A stretch of DNA of 29,943 nt from Candidatus Atribacteria bacterium (GTDB lineage: Bacteria; Atribacterota; Atribacteria; Atribacterales; Atribacteraceae). Of this stretch, positions 1 through 8,886 are shown one piece after another (the first letter of the stretch is position 1; every line of letters starts with the position of its first letter). The DNA lies in contig JAGPGC010000002.1 of NCBI GenBank assembly GCA_018056205.1, positions 1 through 29,943 of the forward strand. The letters run 5' to 3'. The notes under the pieces were generated by a model. That model was not told the origin of the DNA. It saw only the letters and a program-made list of their open reading frames with translations, and did no database searches. A program made the position numbers and the translations under genes.

Positions 1-270
1 AAACCCAGCTAAGAGAAACTGCTCCCAGCTACTATGTAGTAAGTAAAAACTGTCTCAAACCCTTGATAAATAACCATCAGAAACAGAAAAAGGGGTAACT
101 TCAGTTTAGAGAGAAATGTTAAAAAAGAGCACCTTTTAATAGGGGAAGAAAATTTAAAAAAACCAGAAATATTGAATTTATTATACTTTGGTATTGTAAA
201 AAAATTTTACTAATTATAAAGGGAGAAAATAAGAAAGAATTATCTTACCCTAAATTAAGGAGAATTATGG
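1..270. other. Intergenic left edge, no confident gene
   Basis: AT-rich sequence before the first gene. Short open frames run in from the left edge and stop by about position 111; one of them could be the C-terminus of an upstream gene, but nothing is recognisable. A small inverted repeat (GTAAAA / TTTTAC, about 195-210) lies just upstream of the first gene. No convincing promoter was found; a TTGTAA/TATAAA pair at 194-220 has only a 15-nt spacer. Confidence 0.4.
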
Positions 271-786
271 ATGAATTTATATTTTCTTTTTGTGATTTTA
301 GTGGTATTAATTCTGTTTTTTTGGTGGATTTTCCCACTTTTTTTCCATGGAATTCCCTGGCAACCGACCGACATGAAAAGAGTAAAACGGATGTTAGAGA
401 TGGCGGAACTTAAACCCGAAGAAACTCTTTATGATTTAGGTTGTGGAGACGGAAGAATTTTAATCTATGCTGCTCAGCAATACCATGCCAAAGCAATTGG
501 TATAGAAATTAATCCATGGCTTTATGTCTTGACTTGGATTCGAATTTTTTCCCTTGGTTTACATCATAGGGTTAAGGTTAAACTAAAAAACATCCATGAT
601 GTATCCCTGCAAAATGCAGATGTAATAACAATCTTTCTTTTCCAAAATGTGAATGACCTATTGAGAGATAAATTTTTAAGAGAACTCAAACCAGGAGCAA
701 GAATAGTTTCCTACGTCTGGATATTAAAGGACTGGGAACCAGATTTGGTCGATCAGGAAAATAATCTTTATAAGTATACTCGATGA
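271..786 (+). CDS. Membrane-anchored class I SAM-dependent methyltransferase
   Basis: A 171-residue protein with one hydrophobic N-terminal helix (about residues 3-25), then a short Rossmann-type methyltransferase domain. The SAM-binding motif I, LYDLGCGDG, is at residues 53-61, and an acidic end of strand 2 (GIEIN) follows at 77-81. The later VSYVWILKDWEP stretch resembles the end of small methyltransferases of this type. The start is ATG 271 with AAGGAG at 257-262, an 8-nt gap. The substrate cannot be told from sequence. The N-terminal helix suggests it sits on the inner face of the cytoplasmic membrane, possibly acting on a lipid, quinone or membrane protein (inference). It is followed by a gap of about 150 nt, so it need not be co-transcribed with the LacI gene. 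Confidence 0.75.
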   Translation: MNLYFLFVILVVLILFFWWIFPLFFHGIPWQPTDMKRVKRMLEMAELKPEETLYDLGCGDGRILIYAAQQYHAKAIGIEINPWLYVLTWIRIFSLGLHHRVKVKLKNIHDVSLQNADVITIFLFQNVNDLLRDKFLRELKPGARIVSYVWILKDWEPDLVDQENNLYKYTR

Positions 787-935
787 TATTACTCTCAAGA
801 CGAATGAAATATAGAAATACGAAAGAAAGATTTTGATCAATAAAAAATGGAAAAGTTCCCCTTGAATAAATTTTTTAAAGATCGAGAACAAGATGGAAAA
901 TGGTGATTTTGAAACCTTTTGGGGAGGCATCTAAG

Positions 936-1967
936 GTGGCTACCATTGATGAAATAGCCAAAAGAGCCGGTGTATCAAAAAGTACGGTATCAAATGTTTT
1001 AAATAATCGAGATGAAAGAGTAAGCGTTGACACGAAAGTACGTGTAGAACAGGTCATAGATGAATTGGGATATGGATCCCATCGGAAAAAAAGATCTATT
1101 TATCCAAAATTGAATACTATCACCGTTCTTTTCCCTCATTCTCTGCACCGGCTGTTGGGATTTTCCTTATATCAAGAAATATTCAAGGGAATTGCTTTTA
1201 CTGCTTACCAATTAAACTATCAAATTATAATTACTGCTTCGGGACAAGATTTTCATTCAGCTATGATTTATGAGGACTTGCTTGATACTGACTTAGCCGA
1301 AGGCTATCTCGTTTTAGAATTACTCAAAAGGGATAGTCGCCTAAAATGTTTTACCCATTGCCTAAAACCATTTGTAACGATAGGGAAACCAGAGGTACAA
1401 GATGCGAGGGGAGTAAGCTGGGTTTCGATAGATATGGCTGCCATGGTAGAAAAGGCAGTCCGTAAACTGTTAAATAATGGCCATCGTTACTTAGCTTTTT
1501 TGGGTTTAGAGGATAAGCGGATTTTCACCATTCAAGCTCAAAGAGGTTTTATACGAGCTCTGGATAAAGAACAAATAAGTAAAAGAAATATGAACATTTT
1601 GCATTTAGAGCCAGATCTTTATCAAACCGAATCATTGGTAAAGAATTTATTGAAACAAAACCCAAAAATAACCGCCCTCTTTACTGAAAGCCAAATTTTA
1701 GCCGAAGGAGCTATAAAAGCTGCCAAGGCGCTTGGAATGCAGGTACCTGACGATTTATCAATAATGAGTATGCTGGAAAACCAATCTTCAGCTTTTTTTG
1801 AACCACCTCTTTCTGGGGTAGACTGGAAAGCCAAAGAACTAGGAGAACAGGCGGTTATACTGTTGGTTAAAATCATGGAAGGGCAAAAAAACGATATTTC
1901 TGGTCGATCGATTTCTTCCGAACTAATTATTAGGGAATCTTGTGGAACTAAAAACCAGAAATGTTGA
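936..1967 (+). CDS. LacI/GalR-family transcriptional regulator (orphan)
   Basis: About 343 residues. The N-terminal helix-turn-helix ATIDEIAKRAGVSKSTVSNV is classic LacI type. A periplasmic-binding-protein-like ligand domain follows and ends in the usual LIIRESC motif. I chose the GTG at 936 because GGGGAGG at 921-927 is 8 nt upstream and the protein then starts directly at the HTH. The longer frame from ATG 900 adds twelve residues that match nothing in the family. The hinge after the HTH (GYGSHRKKRSIYPKLNT) lacks the usual N-x-x-A-x-x-L pattern that forms the minor-groove hinge helix, so DNA binding may differ. There is no adjacent sugar or transport operon, so the effector and targets are unknown. 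A strong terminator follows. Confidence 0.8.
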   Translation: MATIDEIAKRAGVSKSTVSNVLNNRDERVSVDTKVRVEQVIDELGYGSHRKKRSIYPKLNTITVLFPHSLHRLLGFSLYQEIFKGIAFTAYQLNYQIIITASGQDFHSAMIYEDLLDTDLAEGYLVLELLKRDSRLKCFTHCLKPFVTIGKPEVQDARGVSWVSIDMAAMVEKAVRKLLNNGHRYLAFLGLEDKRIFTIQAQRGFIRALDKEQISKRNMNILHLEPDLYQTESLVKNLLKQNPKITALFTESQILAEGAIKAAKALGMQVPDDLSIMSMLENQSSAFFEPPLSGVDWKAKELGEQAVILLVKIMEGQKNDISGRSISSELIIRESCGTKNQKC

Positions 1968-1980
1968 ATTTTAATTAATA

Positions 1981-2022
1981 AAATTTTTGGGGGGAGCATG
2001 GTAAAACTCCCCCCAAAAATTT
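1981..2022. terminator. Bidirectional intrinsic terminator
   Basis: A perfect 16-bp inverted repeat: arms 1981-1996 and 2007-2022 with a 10-nt loop. The stem is A/T-rich at its base and G6/C6 in the middle, so a U-run forms on either strand. It serves the LacI gene (plus) and leuD, the last gene of the branched-chain operon (minus), and overlaps the leuD stop codon. Confidence 0.92.
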
Positions 2023-2515
2023 AGGAAGAAATTCTTTCCTTGACCAGATTCATCAAGCCTCCTCGGGATATAATGTCCTGGATAAAAGGAGGGAAAGGTT
2101 GAGCTTGATAAGTTTTGCTTTGACTTATATTAATGATCGTCCCCTTTTTGGTGTCAATTTCGATTTCATCCCCAGGCAGAAGACGTGTTGTGGCTTGTTC
2201 CAACTCTAAGATGGGAAGCCCAATGTTTAAGGCATTCCGATAAAAAATTCTTGCAAAAGAAGATGCGACAATCGCCTTTATTCCTGATGCCTTAATAGCT
2301 AGCGGAGCATGTTCTCGGGAAGATCCGCAGCCAAAGTTTTTGCCAGCAACAATTATTGAATTGAAACTAATTTTCTTTTGAAAATCAGGATCTAAGTCTT
2401 CCATGCAATGTTTTGCCAATTCCAATGGATCGGTGGCAGTAAGGTATCGAGCGGGAATAATAACATCGGTATCGATATTATCCCCGTATTGGATGGCCTT
2501 TCCTTTAATAATCAT
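2021..2515 (-). CDS. leuD: 3-isopropylmalate dehydratase small subunit
   Basis: A 164-residue swivel-domain subunit that pairs with LeuC to isomerise 2- to 3-isopropylmalate in leucine synthesis. Visible family motifs are [15 protein letters not shown] near the N-terminus, [17 protein letters not shown] (substrate loop) and [16 protein letters not shown]. The start is ATG at 2515, preceded by TTGGAG on the minus strand. A longer open frame extends upstream to 2605, but its extra 30 residues are encoded by an inverted-repeat element and are not LeuD-like. It is the last gene of the ilv-leu operon. It is separated from leuC by about 215 nt, unusually far for partner subunits, because of the repeat at 2551-2653. 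Confidence 0.95.
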   Translation of the reverse strand: MIIKGKAIQYGDNIDTDVIIPARYLTATDPLELAKHCMEDLDPDFQKKISFNSIIVAGKNFGCGSSREHAPLAIKASGIKAIVASSFARIFYRNALNIGLPILELEQATTRLLPGDEIEIDTKKGTIINISQSKTYQAQPFPPFIQDIISRGGLMNLVKERISS

Positions 2516-2550
2516 AAAATCAACTCCAACTATAAAAATAATTAAATCAT

Positions 2551-2653
2551 TAAAAAACCACCCACCTCTATATCCCTCCCTGGAGGGGAATAAAAAATCA
2601 AACAATGAAAGGCTTTTAAAAAAATTCCCCTCCAGTAGATGGGTGCTTTTTTA
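2551..2653. repeat. Imperfect inverted-repeat element between leuC and leuD
   Basis: The left end (about 2551-2590) and right end (about 2624-2653) are imperfect inverted copies. Both carry an A-run, a CACCCAC/CACCCAT block and the exact CTGGAGGGGAA / TTCCCCTCCAG arms. The left arm has about 10 extra bases. The element of about 100 bp encodes nothing. It resembles a small dispersed palindromic or MITE-like repeat that landed in the operon, or a processing or attenuation hairpin. A second copy was not found in this window, so the dispersed nature is inference. Confidence 0.6.
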
Positions 2654-2730
2654 GTTTTTACTAATCATTCTCACACTCACTCATCACTGGATTTACAAAA
2701 TAGAAAATGACTTTAGGTCTAACTCAAAAG

Positions 2731-3996
2731 TCAGGGAAGCTGTTCCGGTGAGGTGATATAACCAGCTATAGCCGAACTGGCGGCAATATATGGATTTACT
2801 AGGTAAACCTCACTTTTAATGTGCCCCATTCTCCCAACAAAATTACGATTGGTGGTTGATACGCATCTTTCCCCCTCAGCTAAAACCCCTAAATGCCCGC
2901 CAAGGCAAGGACCGCAGGAAGGAGGGCAAAGAACTGCGCCTGATTCCAAAAAGATTTGAACCAAACCTTCTCTTTCTGCTTGTAAAAGGATAGAAGGGGT
3001 TCCAGGAAAAATATACAACCTTACCCTGGGATGAACTTTACGATTTTTTAAAATTGTAGCAGCTTGCCTTAAATCTTCAATTCTGCCGTTAGTACATGAA
3101 CCAATAACTGATTGATCGATTGAAATTCGTGGCAATGAAAAAACCGAATGGGTATTTTCGGGGAGATGGGGTAGAGCTACCTGGGGTTCGATTGAAGCAA
3201 CATTTACCTCAATAATGTCTTTCCATTCAGCATCTGAATCAGAATGATGTATCTGTGGTTTTCTTGTTGGAGAAACATTAGACAGCATAGCCAAGGTTGT
3301 TACATCAGCTTCCATGATGCCGTTTTTCGCTCCAGCTTCCACTGCCATATTGGCTATAGTAAAACGTCCATCCATGGAAAGGGCGGAAATCGCCGATCCG
3401 GTAAATTCCATACTACAATAACGAGCTCCCTCGACTCCTATTTCTCCGATTATAAAAAGAATAAAATCCTTTCCGGTAACAAACTTACCAGGTTGGCCAG
3501 AGAGAATAAATTTAATTGACTCGGGGACCTTGAGCCAGGTTTCTCCCAAAGCCCAAGCAGCAGCAATATCGGTACTCCCCATCCCAGTAGAAAAAGCACC
3601 TAATGCTCCATAAGTACAGGTATGGGAATCAGCTCCGATAACCAGGTCTCCCGGTAGGACTAATCCTTTTTCTGGAAGGAGGACATGCTCAATACCTACC
3701 GAACCTCCCTCAAAGAAGTTTTTAATCTGGTTTTTTTGAGCAAATTCTCTCATTAATTTTAAATTTTGAGCAGAAGCGATATCTTTAGCAGGAGTATTAT
3801 GGTCAGCTACTAATACCACTTTTTCTGGATCAAACATCGAATCAATTTGATATTTGTTTAATTCCTTAATACTCAAAGGAGCGGTGATATCATTGGCAAG
3901 AACTAAATCAACAGATACCTGGACCAACTCGCCGGCTGATACTTTTTCTTTACCGCTGTGTACGGCAATAATCTTTTCAGTAATTGTCATTCCCAT
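2731..3996 (-). CDS. leuC: 3-isopropylmalate dehydratase large subunit
   Basis: 421 residues, the length of the LeuC/HacA type found in many anaerobes and archaea (shorter than the roughly 466-residue E. coli form). It is an aconitase-family enzyme that binds a [4Fe-4S] cluster. The cluster cysteines are visible in GSCTNG (C301) and CPPSCGPCLGGH (C361, C364). The active-site stretch GADSHTCTYGALGAFSTGMGS spans about residues 121-141. ATG 3996 is preferred over the ATG six bases downstream because GGAG lies 8 nt before the first. It works with LeuD, encoded 215 nt downstream. HacA-type homoaconitase is the alternative, but the ilv-leu context favours leucine synthesis. Confidence 0.95.
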   Translation of the reverse strand: MGMTITEKIIAVHSGKEKVSAGELVQVSVDLVLANDITAPLSIKELNKYQIDSMFDPEKVVLVADHNTPAKDIASAQNLKLMREFAQKNQIKNFFEGGSVGIEHVLLPEKGLVLPGDLVIGADSHTCTYGALGAFSTGMGSTDIAAAWALGETWLKVPESIKFILSGQPGKFVTGKDFILFIIGEIGVEGARYCSMEFTGSAISALSMDGRFTIANMAVEAGAKNGIMEADVTTLAMLSNVSPTRKPQIHHSDSDAEWKDIIEVNVASIEPQVALPHLPENTHSVFSLPRISIDQSVIGSCTNGRIEDLRQAATILKNRKVHPRVRLYIFPGTPSILLQAEREGLVQIFLESGAVLCPPSCGPCLGGHLGVLAEGERCVSTTNRNFVGRMGHIKSEVYLVNPYIAASSAIAGYITSPEQLP

Positions 3997-4027
3997 AGGT
4001 AGTGCTCCTATTTTAAATATTAAATAA

Positions 4028-4062
4028 GGACGGTGAACCTTTTGGAAAGATTCACCCGTCTT
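4028..4062. terminator. Hairpin in the leuA-leuC gap
   Basis: Arms at about 4029-4041 and 4047-4060 can form a stem of about 13 bp with one bulge and one mismatch around a tiny loop. On the minus (coding) strand it is not followed by a clean U-run. It may therefore be a weak or partial terminator or an RNA-processing or stabilising element rather than an operon end. The downstream leuC and leuD have no obvious promoter of their own. Confidence 0.45.
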
Positions 4063-4100
4063 TAAAAAATAAGAAAATAATTTTTTGGTTCTTTCAAATT

Positions 4101-5633
4101 TTATGGGTGGGTTTGGGGGTTAATTTTTTTCTGTTGAGTCATTTTGTTTATTGCTGACAAATAAGCGATAACACTAGCAACTACGACATCTTGATGAGAT
4201 CCTCTTCCTACATAGACAGTATTGTCAGTAAAAATTCGAACTACCACCTCACCTAAAGCTTCAGTACCACCGGATATAGATTGAAGAGTAAAGTTTACCA
4301 AATTTGAAGAAATACCAACCATCTGTCCAATTGCTTTATAAGCAGCATCAACCGGACCAACACCAGTGGCTACTCCCTGCAAAGTTGAACCATTTTCGTG
4401 AATGAGTCTTACTGTGGCCGTGGGAAGAATATTGTTTCCACAGCAGACATGAACAAAATCCAAGCGGTAAACCTCTTCAGTACGAGTAGCTTCATCAGCA
4501 GCAATAAATTGAAGATCAGCTTCAGAAATCTGCTTTTTTTGATCAGCTAGTACTTTAAAGCGTTCAAAAGCTTGATTTAAATCATTTTCGGAAAGATGAT
4601 AACCAAGCTCCTCCAATTTTTTGTTGAAAGCATGTCGACCGGAATGTTTTCCTAATACCAGGACTTTTTCTTCGCGCCCAATCAGTTTGGCATCCATGAT
4701 TTCATAAGTACTCTTTTCTTTCAGTACGCCATCCTGATGGATTCCTGATTCGTGAGCAAAAGCATTTTGGCCAACCACTGCTTTATTGGGTTGGATTAGC
4801 ATACCAGTGAGTTGACTGACTAACCGGCTGGTTCGATAGATTTCTGAATAATTAATCCCAGATTCGGCTTGATAAAAATCGTTACGAACATGTAAACCCA
4901 TAACGATTTCTTCCAGTGAAGCATTTCCAGCTCGCTCACCGATTCCATTAATCGTGCATTCAATTTGACTAGCCCCACCCAACATTGCCGATAATGAATT
5001 AGCAACCGCCATTCCAAGGTCATTATGACAGTGAACGCTGACGATTACCTTTTCGATACCATCGGTATGGTTATATAGATATTGAATTAAGGTTTTCATT
5101 TCTTCTGGTGTAATGTAACCAACAGTGTCAGGTACATTTAAAACCGTTGCCCCAGCTTTAATTATTGCTGAATATACTTGGCAAAGATAATCCCAATCAG
5201 AACGAGTTGCATCTTCAGCTGAGAATTCAACATCACTTACATAACCTTTAGCTCGCTTAACTGCCCAAACTGCTTGTTCCAAAGCTTGTTCACGACTCAT
5301 ATGCAGTTTGTGTTTGAGGTGAATATCAGAAGTAGCAAGAAAAGTATGAATCGCTGGTTGTTCAGAAAAACGAACTGAGTCCCAGGCGATATCGATATCC
5401 TTTTCTTTAGAACGAGCCAGAGAACTGATTATTGGCCCTTTTACTTCCTGGGCAATAGTTTTTACTGCCAATGCATCTCCTGGAGAAGCAACGGCAAAAC
5501 CAGCTTCAATAACATCGACATTGAGACGAGCTAACTGTTTGGCTATTTCTAATTTTTCTTGAACATTTAACGATACTCCTGGAGATTGCTCCCCATCTCT
5601 TAGCGTGGTGTCAAGTATTCGAACTTTTTTCAC
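4101..5633 (-). CDS. leuA: 2-isopropylmalate synthase
   Basis: 510 residues, full length for bacterial LeuA. It condenses acetyl-CoA with 2-oxoisovalerate, the committed leucine step. The DRE-TIM barrel signature [15 protein letters not shown] starts at residue 5. [28 protein letters not shown] and the metal-binding [16 protein letters not shown] are classic LeuA. The C-terminal third is the leucine-binding regulatory domain, so feedback inhibition is expected. The start is GTG 5633 with GGGAGGG seven nt upstream. It lies 16 nt after ilvC. Citramalate synthase is the main alternative, but the motif set and operon favour LeuA. Confidence 0.95.
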   Translation of the reverse strand: MKKVRILDTTLRDGEQSPGVSLNVQEKLEIAKQLARLNVDVIEAGFAVASPGDALAVKTIAQEVKGPIISSLARSKEKDIDIAWDSVRFSEQPAIHTFLATSDIHLKHKLHMSREQALEQAVWAVKRAKGYVSDVEFSAEDATRSDWDYLCQVYSAIIKAGATVLNVPDTVGYITPEEMKTLIQYLYNHTDGIEKVIVSVHCHNDLGMAVANSLSAMLGGASQIECTINGIGERAGNASLEEIVMGLHVRNDFYQAESGINYSEIYRTSRLVSQLTGMLIQPNKAVVGQNAFAHESGIHQDGVLKEKSTYEIMDAKLIGREEKVLVLGKHSGRHAFNKKLEELGYHLSENDLNQAFERFKVLADQKKQISEADLQFIAADEATRTEEVYRLDFVHVCCGNNILPTATVRLIHENGSTLQGVATGVGPVDAAYKAIGQMVGISSNLVNFTLQSISGGTEALGEVVVRIFTDNTVYVGRGSHQDVVVASVIAYLSAINKMTQQKKINPQTHP

Positions 5634-5649
5634 GCCAGTACCCTCCCAG

Positions 5650-6642
5650 TTATTTTTTTAACCAGGGCATCATATCACGCAGTTGTTTTCCTACTTTTTC
5701 AATGGTGTGTTGAAAATCTTTTTCTCTTAAGGCGTGATACGTTGGACGATTAGCCTGGTTTTCTAAAATCCATTCCCGGGCAAAGCTCCCGTCTTGTATT
5801 TCACTCAGTATCTTCTTCATCTCTTTTTTAGTTTCTTGATTAATAATTCTTGGACCCCGAGTTAGATCACCAAATTCAGCAGTGTCACTTACTACCTGGC
5901 GCATTAAGGTTAAACCTCCTTCATAGACCAGATCAACTATAAGCTTCATCTCATGGAGGCACTCAAAATATGCCACTTCGGGTTGATATCCTGCTTCTAA
6001 AAGGGTTTCAAAGCCAGCTTTTATTAGTGCAGTTAAACCGCCGCACAATACTGCCTGCTCACCAAAAAGATCGGTCTCAGTTTCCTCTTTGAAAGTGGTT
6101 TCTAAAACTCCCGCTCGGGTTGCTCCAATTCCACAAGCATAAGCTAAAGCTAATTCTTTCGCATTGCCTGAAGCATTTTGGTGAACAGCGATCAGAGAAG
6201 GAACTCCTTTTCCTTCTTGATACATTCTACGCACCAAATCACCAGGACCCTTAGGCGCTACCATAATAACGTCAACTGATGATGGGGGAATAATTTGGTG
6301 AAAATGGATATTAAAACCGTGAGAGAACATCAAAACTTTCCCTGGCGAGAGATTTTTGGCAATTGACTGTTGATATACCATTGGTTGAAACTGATCCGGT
6401 ACCAGCATTTGAATTATATCTCCCATTTGAGCTGCTTCATCGGCATTTACTGGAGAAAAACCAACTTTTTTTGCTTTTTCAAAAGCGGGGGTTCCCGGTA
6501 ATTCAGCAACAATAACGTCAATTCCACTATCTCGTAAATTCTGACCTTGAGCACTTCCTTGACTTCCAAAACCGATAATTGACACTTTTTTACCCTGCAA
6601 TAATTCTAATCGAGCATCTTGATCATATAAAATTTTAGCCAT
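5650..6642 (-). CDS. ilvC: Ketol-acid reductoisomerase, class I, probably NADH-type
   Basis: 330 residues, typical class I. It isomerises and reduces acetolactate or acetohydroxybutyrate for valine and isoleucine. All catalytic residues are present: H108, K131, D191, E195, E227, E231 and S252. The dinucleotide-binding loop [10 protein letters not shown] is at 24-33. The cofactor-specificity loop after strand 2 reads [13 protein letters not shown] (45-57). Against the common class I pattern (GLR...S), the arginine and serine that hold the NADPH 2'-phosphate are replaced by L48 and A53, and an acidic E47 appears. That pattern fits NADH use (inference). ATG 6642 follows GGGAGG. It lies 54 nt after ilvN in the operon. 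Confidence 0.95.
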   Translation of the reverse strand: MAKILYDQDARLELLQGKKVSIIGFGSQGSAQGQNLRDSGIDVIVAELPGTPAFEKAKKVGFSPVNADEAAQMGDIIQMLVPDQFQPMVYQQSIAKNLSPGKVLMFSHGFNIHFHQIIPPSSVDVIMVAPKGPGDLVRRMYQEGKGVPSLIAVHQNASGNAKELALAYACGIGATRAGVLETTFKEETETDLFGEQAVLCGGLTALIKAGFETLLEAGYQPEVAYFECLHEMKLIVDLVYEGGLTLMRQVVSDTAEFGDLTRGPRIINQETKKEMKKILSEIQDGSFAREWILENQANRPTYHALREKDFQHTIEKVGKQLRDMMPWLKK

Positions 6643-6696
6643 GAAATTAACCTCCCTAAATTATATAAATTTATGGTTAATTAAAATCTTTTTGAA

Positions 6697-7182
6697 TTAT
6701 AAGGATTGACTTCCTCGAGCCAAAGCAATTTTGCCGGTTCGAGTCATTTCAATGATTCCGTATTTTTTCAGAAGTTGTTCAAGGGCATCAATTTTATCCG
6801 AAGTTCCAGTAACTTCAATGAGAAGGCTCTTTTCACTTACGTCAATAATCCTCGCCCGAAAAATTTCAGCAGTTTGGACAATTTCTCCACGAAGGTTAGA
6901 AGGAGCATTCACTTTTATTAAGGAAAGTTCTCGATCAACATAGCTGGTTTCAGTGAAATCACTAACCTTGATTACTTCTATTAATTTATATAGTTGTTTG
7001 GTAATTTGTTCAAGTATATCTTCATCACCGCGAACCACTATGGTGATTCGAGAAATAATCGGATCCTGGGTGTGGCCGACGGCAAGACTTTCGATATTGT
7101 ATCCCCGCCTGGCGAAAAGGGACGCCACTCGTGCCAGAACCCGTGGTTTATTTTCTACCAGAACCGATATAATATGTTGCAT
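6697..7182 (-). CDS. ilvN: Acetolactate synthase small (regulatory) subunit
   Basis: 161 residues. An N-terminal ACT domain begins QHIISVLVENKPRVLARVAS and includes FARRGYNIESLAVG, the valine-binding region of the family. The C-terminal half is the usual IlvN/IlvH second domain. It binds IlvB, activates it and confers valine feedback inhibition. The ATG at 7182 is chosen because AAGGAG lies 7 nt before it. A TTG at 7200 would extend the frame by six residues that include the Shine-Dalgarno itself. It lies 20 nt after ilvB. Confidence 0.94.
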   Translation of the reverse strand: MQHIISVLVENKPRVLARVASLFARRGYNIESLAVGHTQDPIISRITIVVRGDEDILEQITKQLYKLIEVIKVSDFTETSYVDRELSLIKVNAPSNLRGEIVQTAEIFRARIIDVSEKSLLIEVTGTSDKIDALEQLLKKYGIIEMTRTGKIALARGSQSL

Positions 7183-7202
7183 GGCATATCTCCTTATCAA
7201 AA

Positions 7203-8870
7203 TTATTCCAAAATCATCTCATCTAATGATTTTCCCGGAGGGACAAAAGGATACACGTTGGTTTCTTTGCTAATGTGACAATCAACAAGGACAGGATGAT
7301 CTTTAACTTCCAAGGCTCTTTGAATGGCTCTATCGAGTTCCTCTTTGTTTCGAACAGAGATACCCTCAACGCCAAATGCCTGAGCAAGGTTGGCAAGATC
7401 GGGATTGATGATATGGGTAAATGAATAGCGACAATTGAAAAAGCATTCCTGCCATTGTCTTACCATGCCTAAGTAACTGTTATTTAAAACGAATATTTTA
7501 AGAGGGAGGCAATTGTTAACTGCTGTAACTAATTCTTGAATTTTCATCATGATGCTTCCATCGCCACTAAAAAGAACTACAGTCTGGTCGGGATTGCCGA
7601 TTTGAGCCCCAATTGCTGCCGGTAGGCCAAAACCCATAGTTCCAAGGCCCCCTGAACTAGCCCAGCGGCGAGGGCGATGACAGAGAAAATATTTTGCTGC
7701 CCACATTTGATGTTGACCAACGTCGGTAACTAAAATGGCATCTCCTCCGGTTGCCTGATAAACTAATTCGATTATAGTCTGCGCTACCAGTTCAGTACCG
7801 GCGGTTGGCTTTGGAATATATTCCATTTTCCATTTTTCAATTTCAGCCAACCAACTATCATTTTTTTTAACTTCGGTTCTTTTGTTGAGTTCGTTGAGAA
7901 CGTTACGTGCGTCACCAACGATAGGAATATTGATCTTGACATTTTTACCTATTTCAGCGGGATCAATGTCAATATGAACGATCTTGGCTTGACGAGCGAA
8001 AGTAGTTGTATTTCCGGTAACTCGATCGTCAAAACGGGTACCCACAGCAATTAAGAGGTCACAATTCATAACCGCCTTGTTGGCATGGTATGATCCGTGC
8101 ATGCCTAACCATCCTAATGAGAGTCGATGATCTTCGGGGATGGCTCCTTTTGCCATAAGAGTATAAGTGACGGGGGTATCGGTTTTTTCTGCCAATTCAA
8201 GAAGAATTTCAGATGCTCCGGAGGCAATAATACCACCTCCAACATAAAATAGCGGTTTTTTTGCTTCTTTTATAGCTTGAGCAGTCATGTTGATCTGGTT
8301 AATATGGCCACGATAGGTAGGTTTGTAACCAGGGATTTCGAGTTTTTCTGGATAGATGAAATCTATTTCAGCTATCTGAATATCTTTTGGGATATCAACC
8401 AAGACTGGACCAGGACGACCAGTAGTAGCAATTAAAAAAGCTTCTCTGATAATCAGGGGAAGGTCCTGAATGTTTTTAATTAAAAAATTATGCTTGGTAA
8501 TCGGCATAGTTATACCGGTTGTATCCGCTTCCTGGAAAGCATCCCTACCAATTAAAGGAGTGGTTACCTGACCAGTGATGGCTACGATAGGAATTGAATC
8601 CATATAGGCATTCGCTAAGCCTGTTACAAGGTTGGTTGCTCCTGGCCCTGAGGTTGCCATACATACTCCAACCTTACCAGTGGTTCGAGCATAACCATCA
8701 GCAGCGTGAGCTGCACCTTGTTCATGACGTACTAAAATATGTTTAATTTCAGGAACCTCATATAAAGCATCGTATATATCTATAACTGAACCACCTGGAT
8801 AACCAAATACGGTGGTAACTCCCTCCTGTTTCAGGAGTTCGATTAGAATTTGAGCACCCTTCATTTTCAA
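7203..8870 (-). CDS. ilvB: Acetolactate synthase large (catalytic) subunit
   Basis: About 555 residues, ThDP-dependent. The N-terminal FGYPGGSVIDIYDAL and the catalytic glutamate in VRHEQGAAHAADGYAR are clear. The C-terminal ThDP/Mg motif GDGSIMMKIQELVTAVNN is complete. It makes acetolactate and acetohydroxybutyrate and partners with IlvN, encoded directly downstream. Start choice is uncertain: the TTG at 8870 has GAGG 8 nt upstream. The ATG at 8864 (MKGAQILIELL) matches family starts well but is 14 nt from the GAGG. A GTG at 8879 sits against the Shine-Dalgarno and is unlikely. Confidence 0.95.
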   Translation of the reverse strand: MKMKGAQILIELLKQEGVTTVFGYPGGSVIDIYDALYEVPEIKHILVRHEQGAAHAADGYARTTGKVGVCMATSGPGATNLVTGLANAYMDSIPIVAITGQVTTPLIGRDAFQEADTTGITMPITKHNFLIKNIQDLPLIIREAFLIATTGRPGPVLVDIPKDIQIAEIDFIYPEKLEIPGYKPTYRGHINQINMTAQAIKEAKKPLFYVGGGIIASGASEILLELAEKTDTPVTYTLMAKGAIPEDHRLSLGWLGMHGSYHANKAVMNCDLLIAVGTRFDDRVTGNTTTFARQAKIVHIDIDPAEIGKNVKINIPIVGDARNVLNELNKRTEVKKNDSWLAEIEKWKMEYIPKPTAGTELVAQTIIELVYQATGGDAILVTDVGQHQMWAAKYFLCHRPRRWASSGGLGTMGFGLPAAIGAQIGNPDQTVVLFSGDGSIMMKIQELVTAVNNCLPLKIFVLNNSYLGMVRQWQECFFNCRYSFTHIINPDLANLAQAFGVEGISVRNKEELDRAIQRALEVKDHPVLVDCHISKETNVYPFVPPGKSLDEMILE

Positions 8871-8886
8871 TGCGTTCACCTCACAA

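Noticed and set aside
2516..2605. 30-residue N-terminal extension of LeuD
   Set aside because: It is encoded by the inverted-repeat element. The ATG at 2515 has its own Shine-Dalgarno and fits family length.
6706..7278. Several plus-strand open frames of 70-106 residues opposite ilvN
   Set aside because: They are antisense shadows of a well-supported ilvN and ilvB; no motif or start signal.
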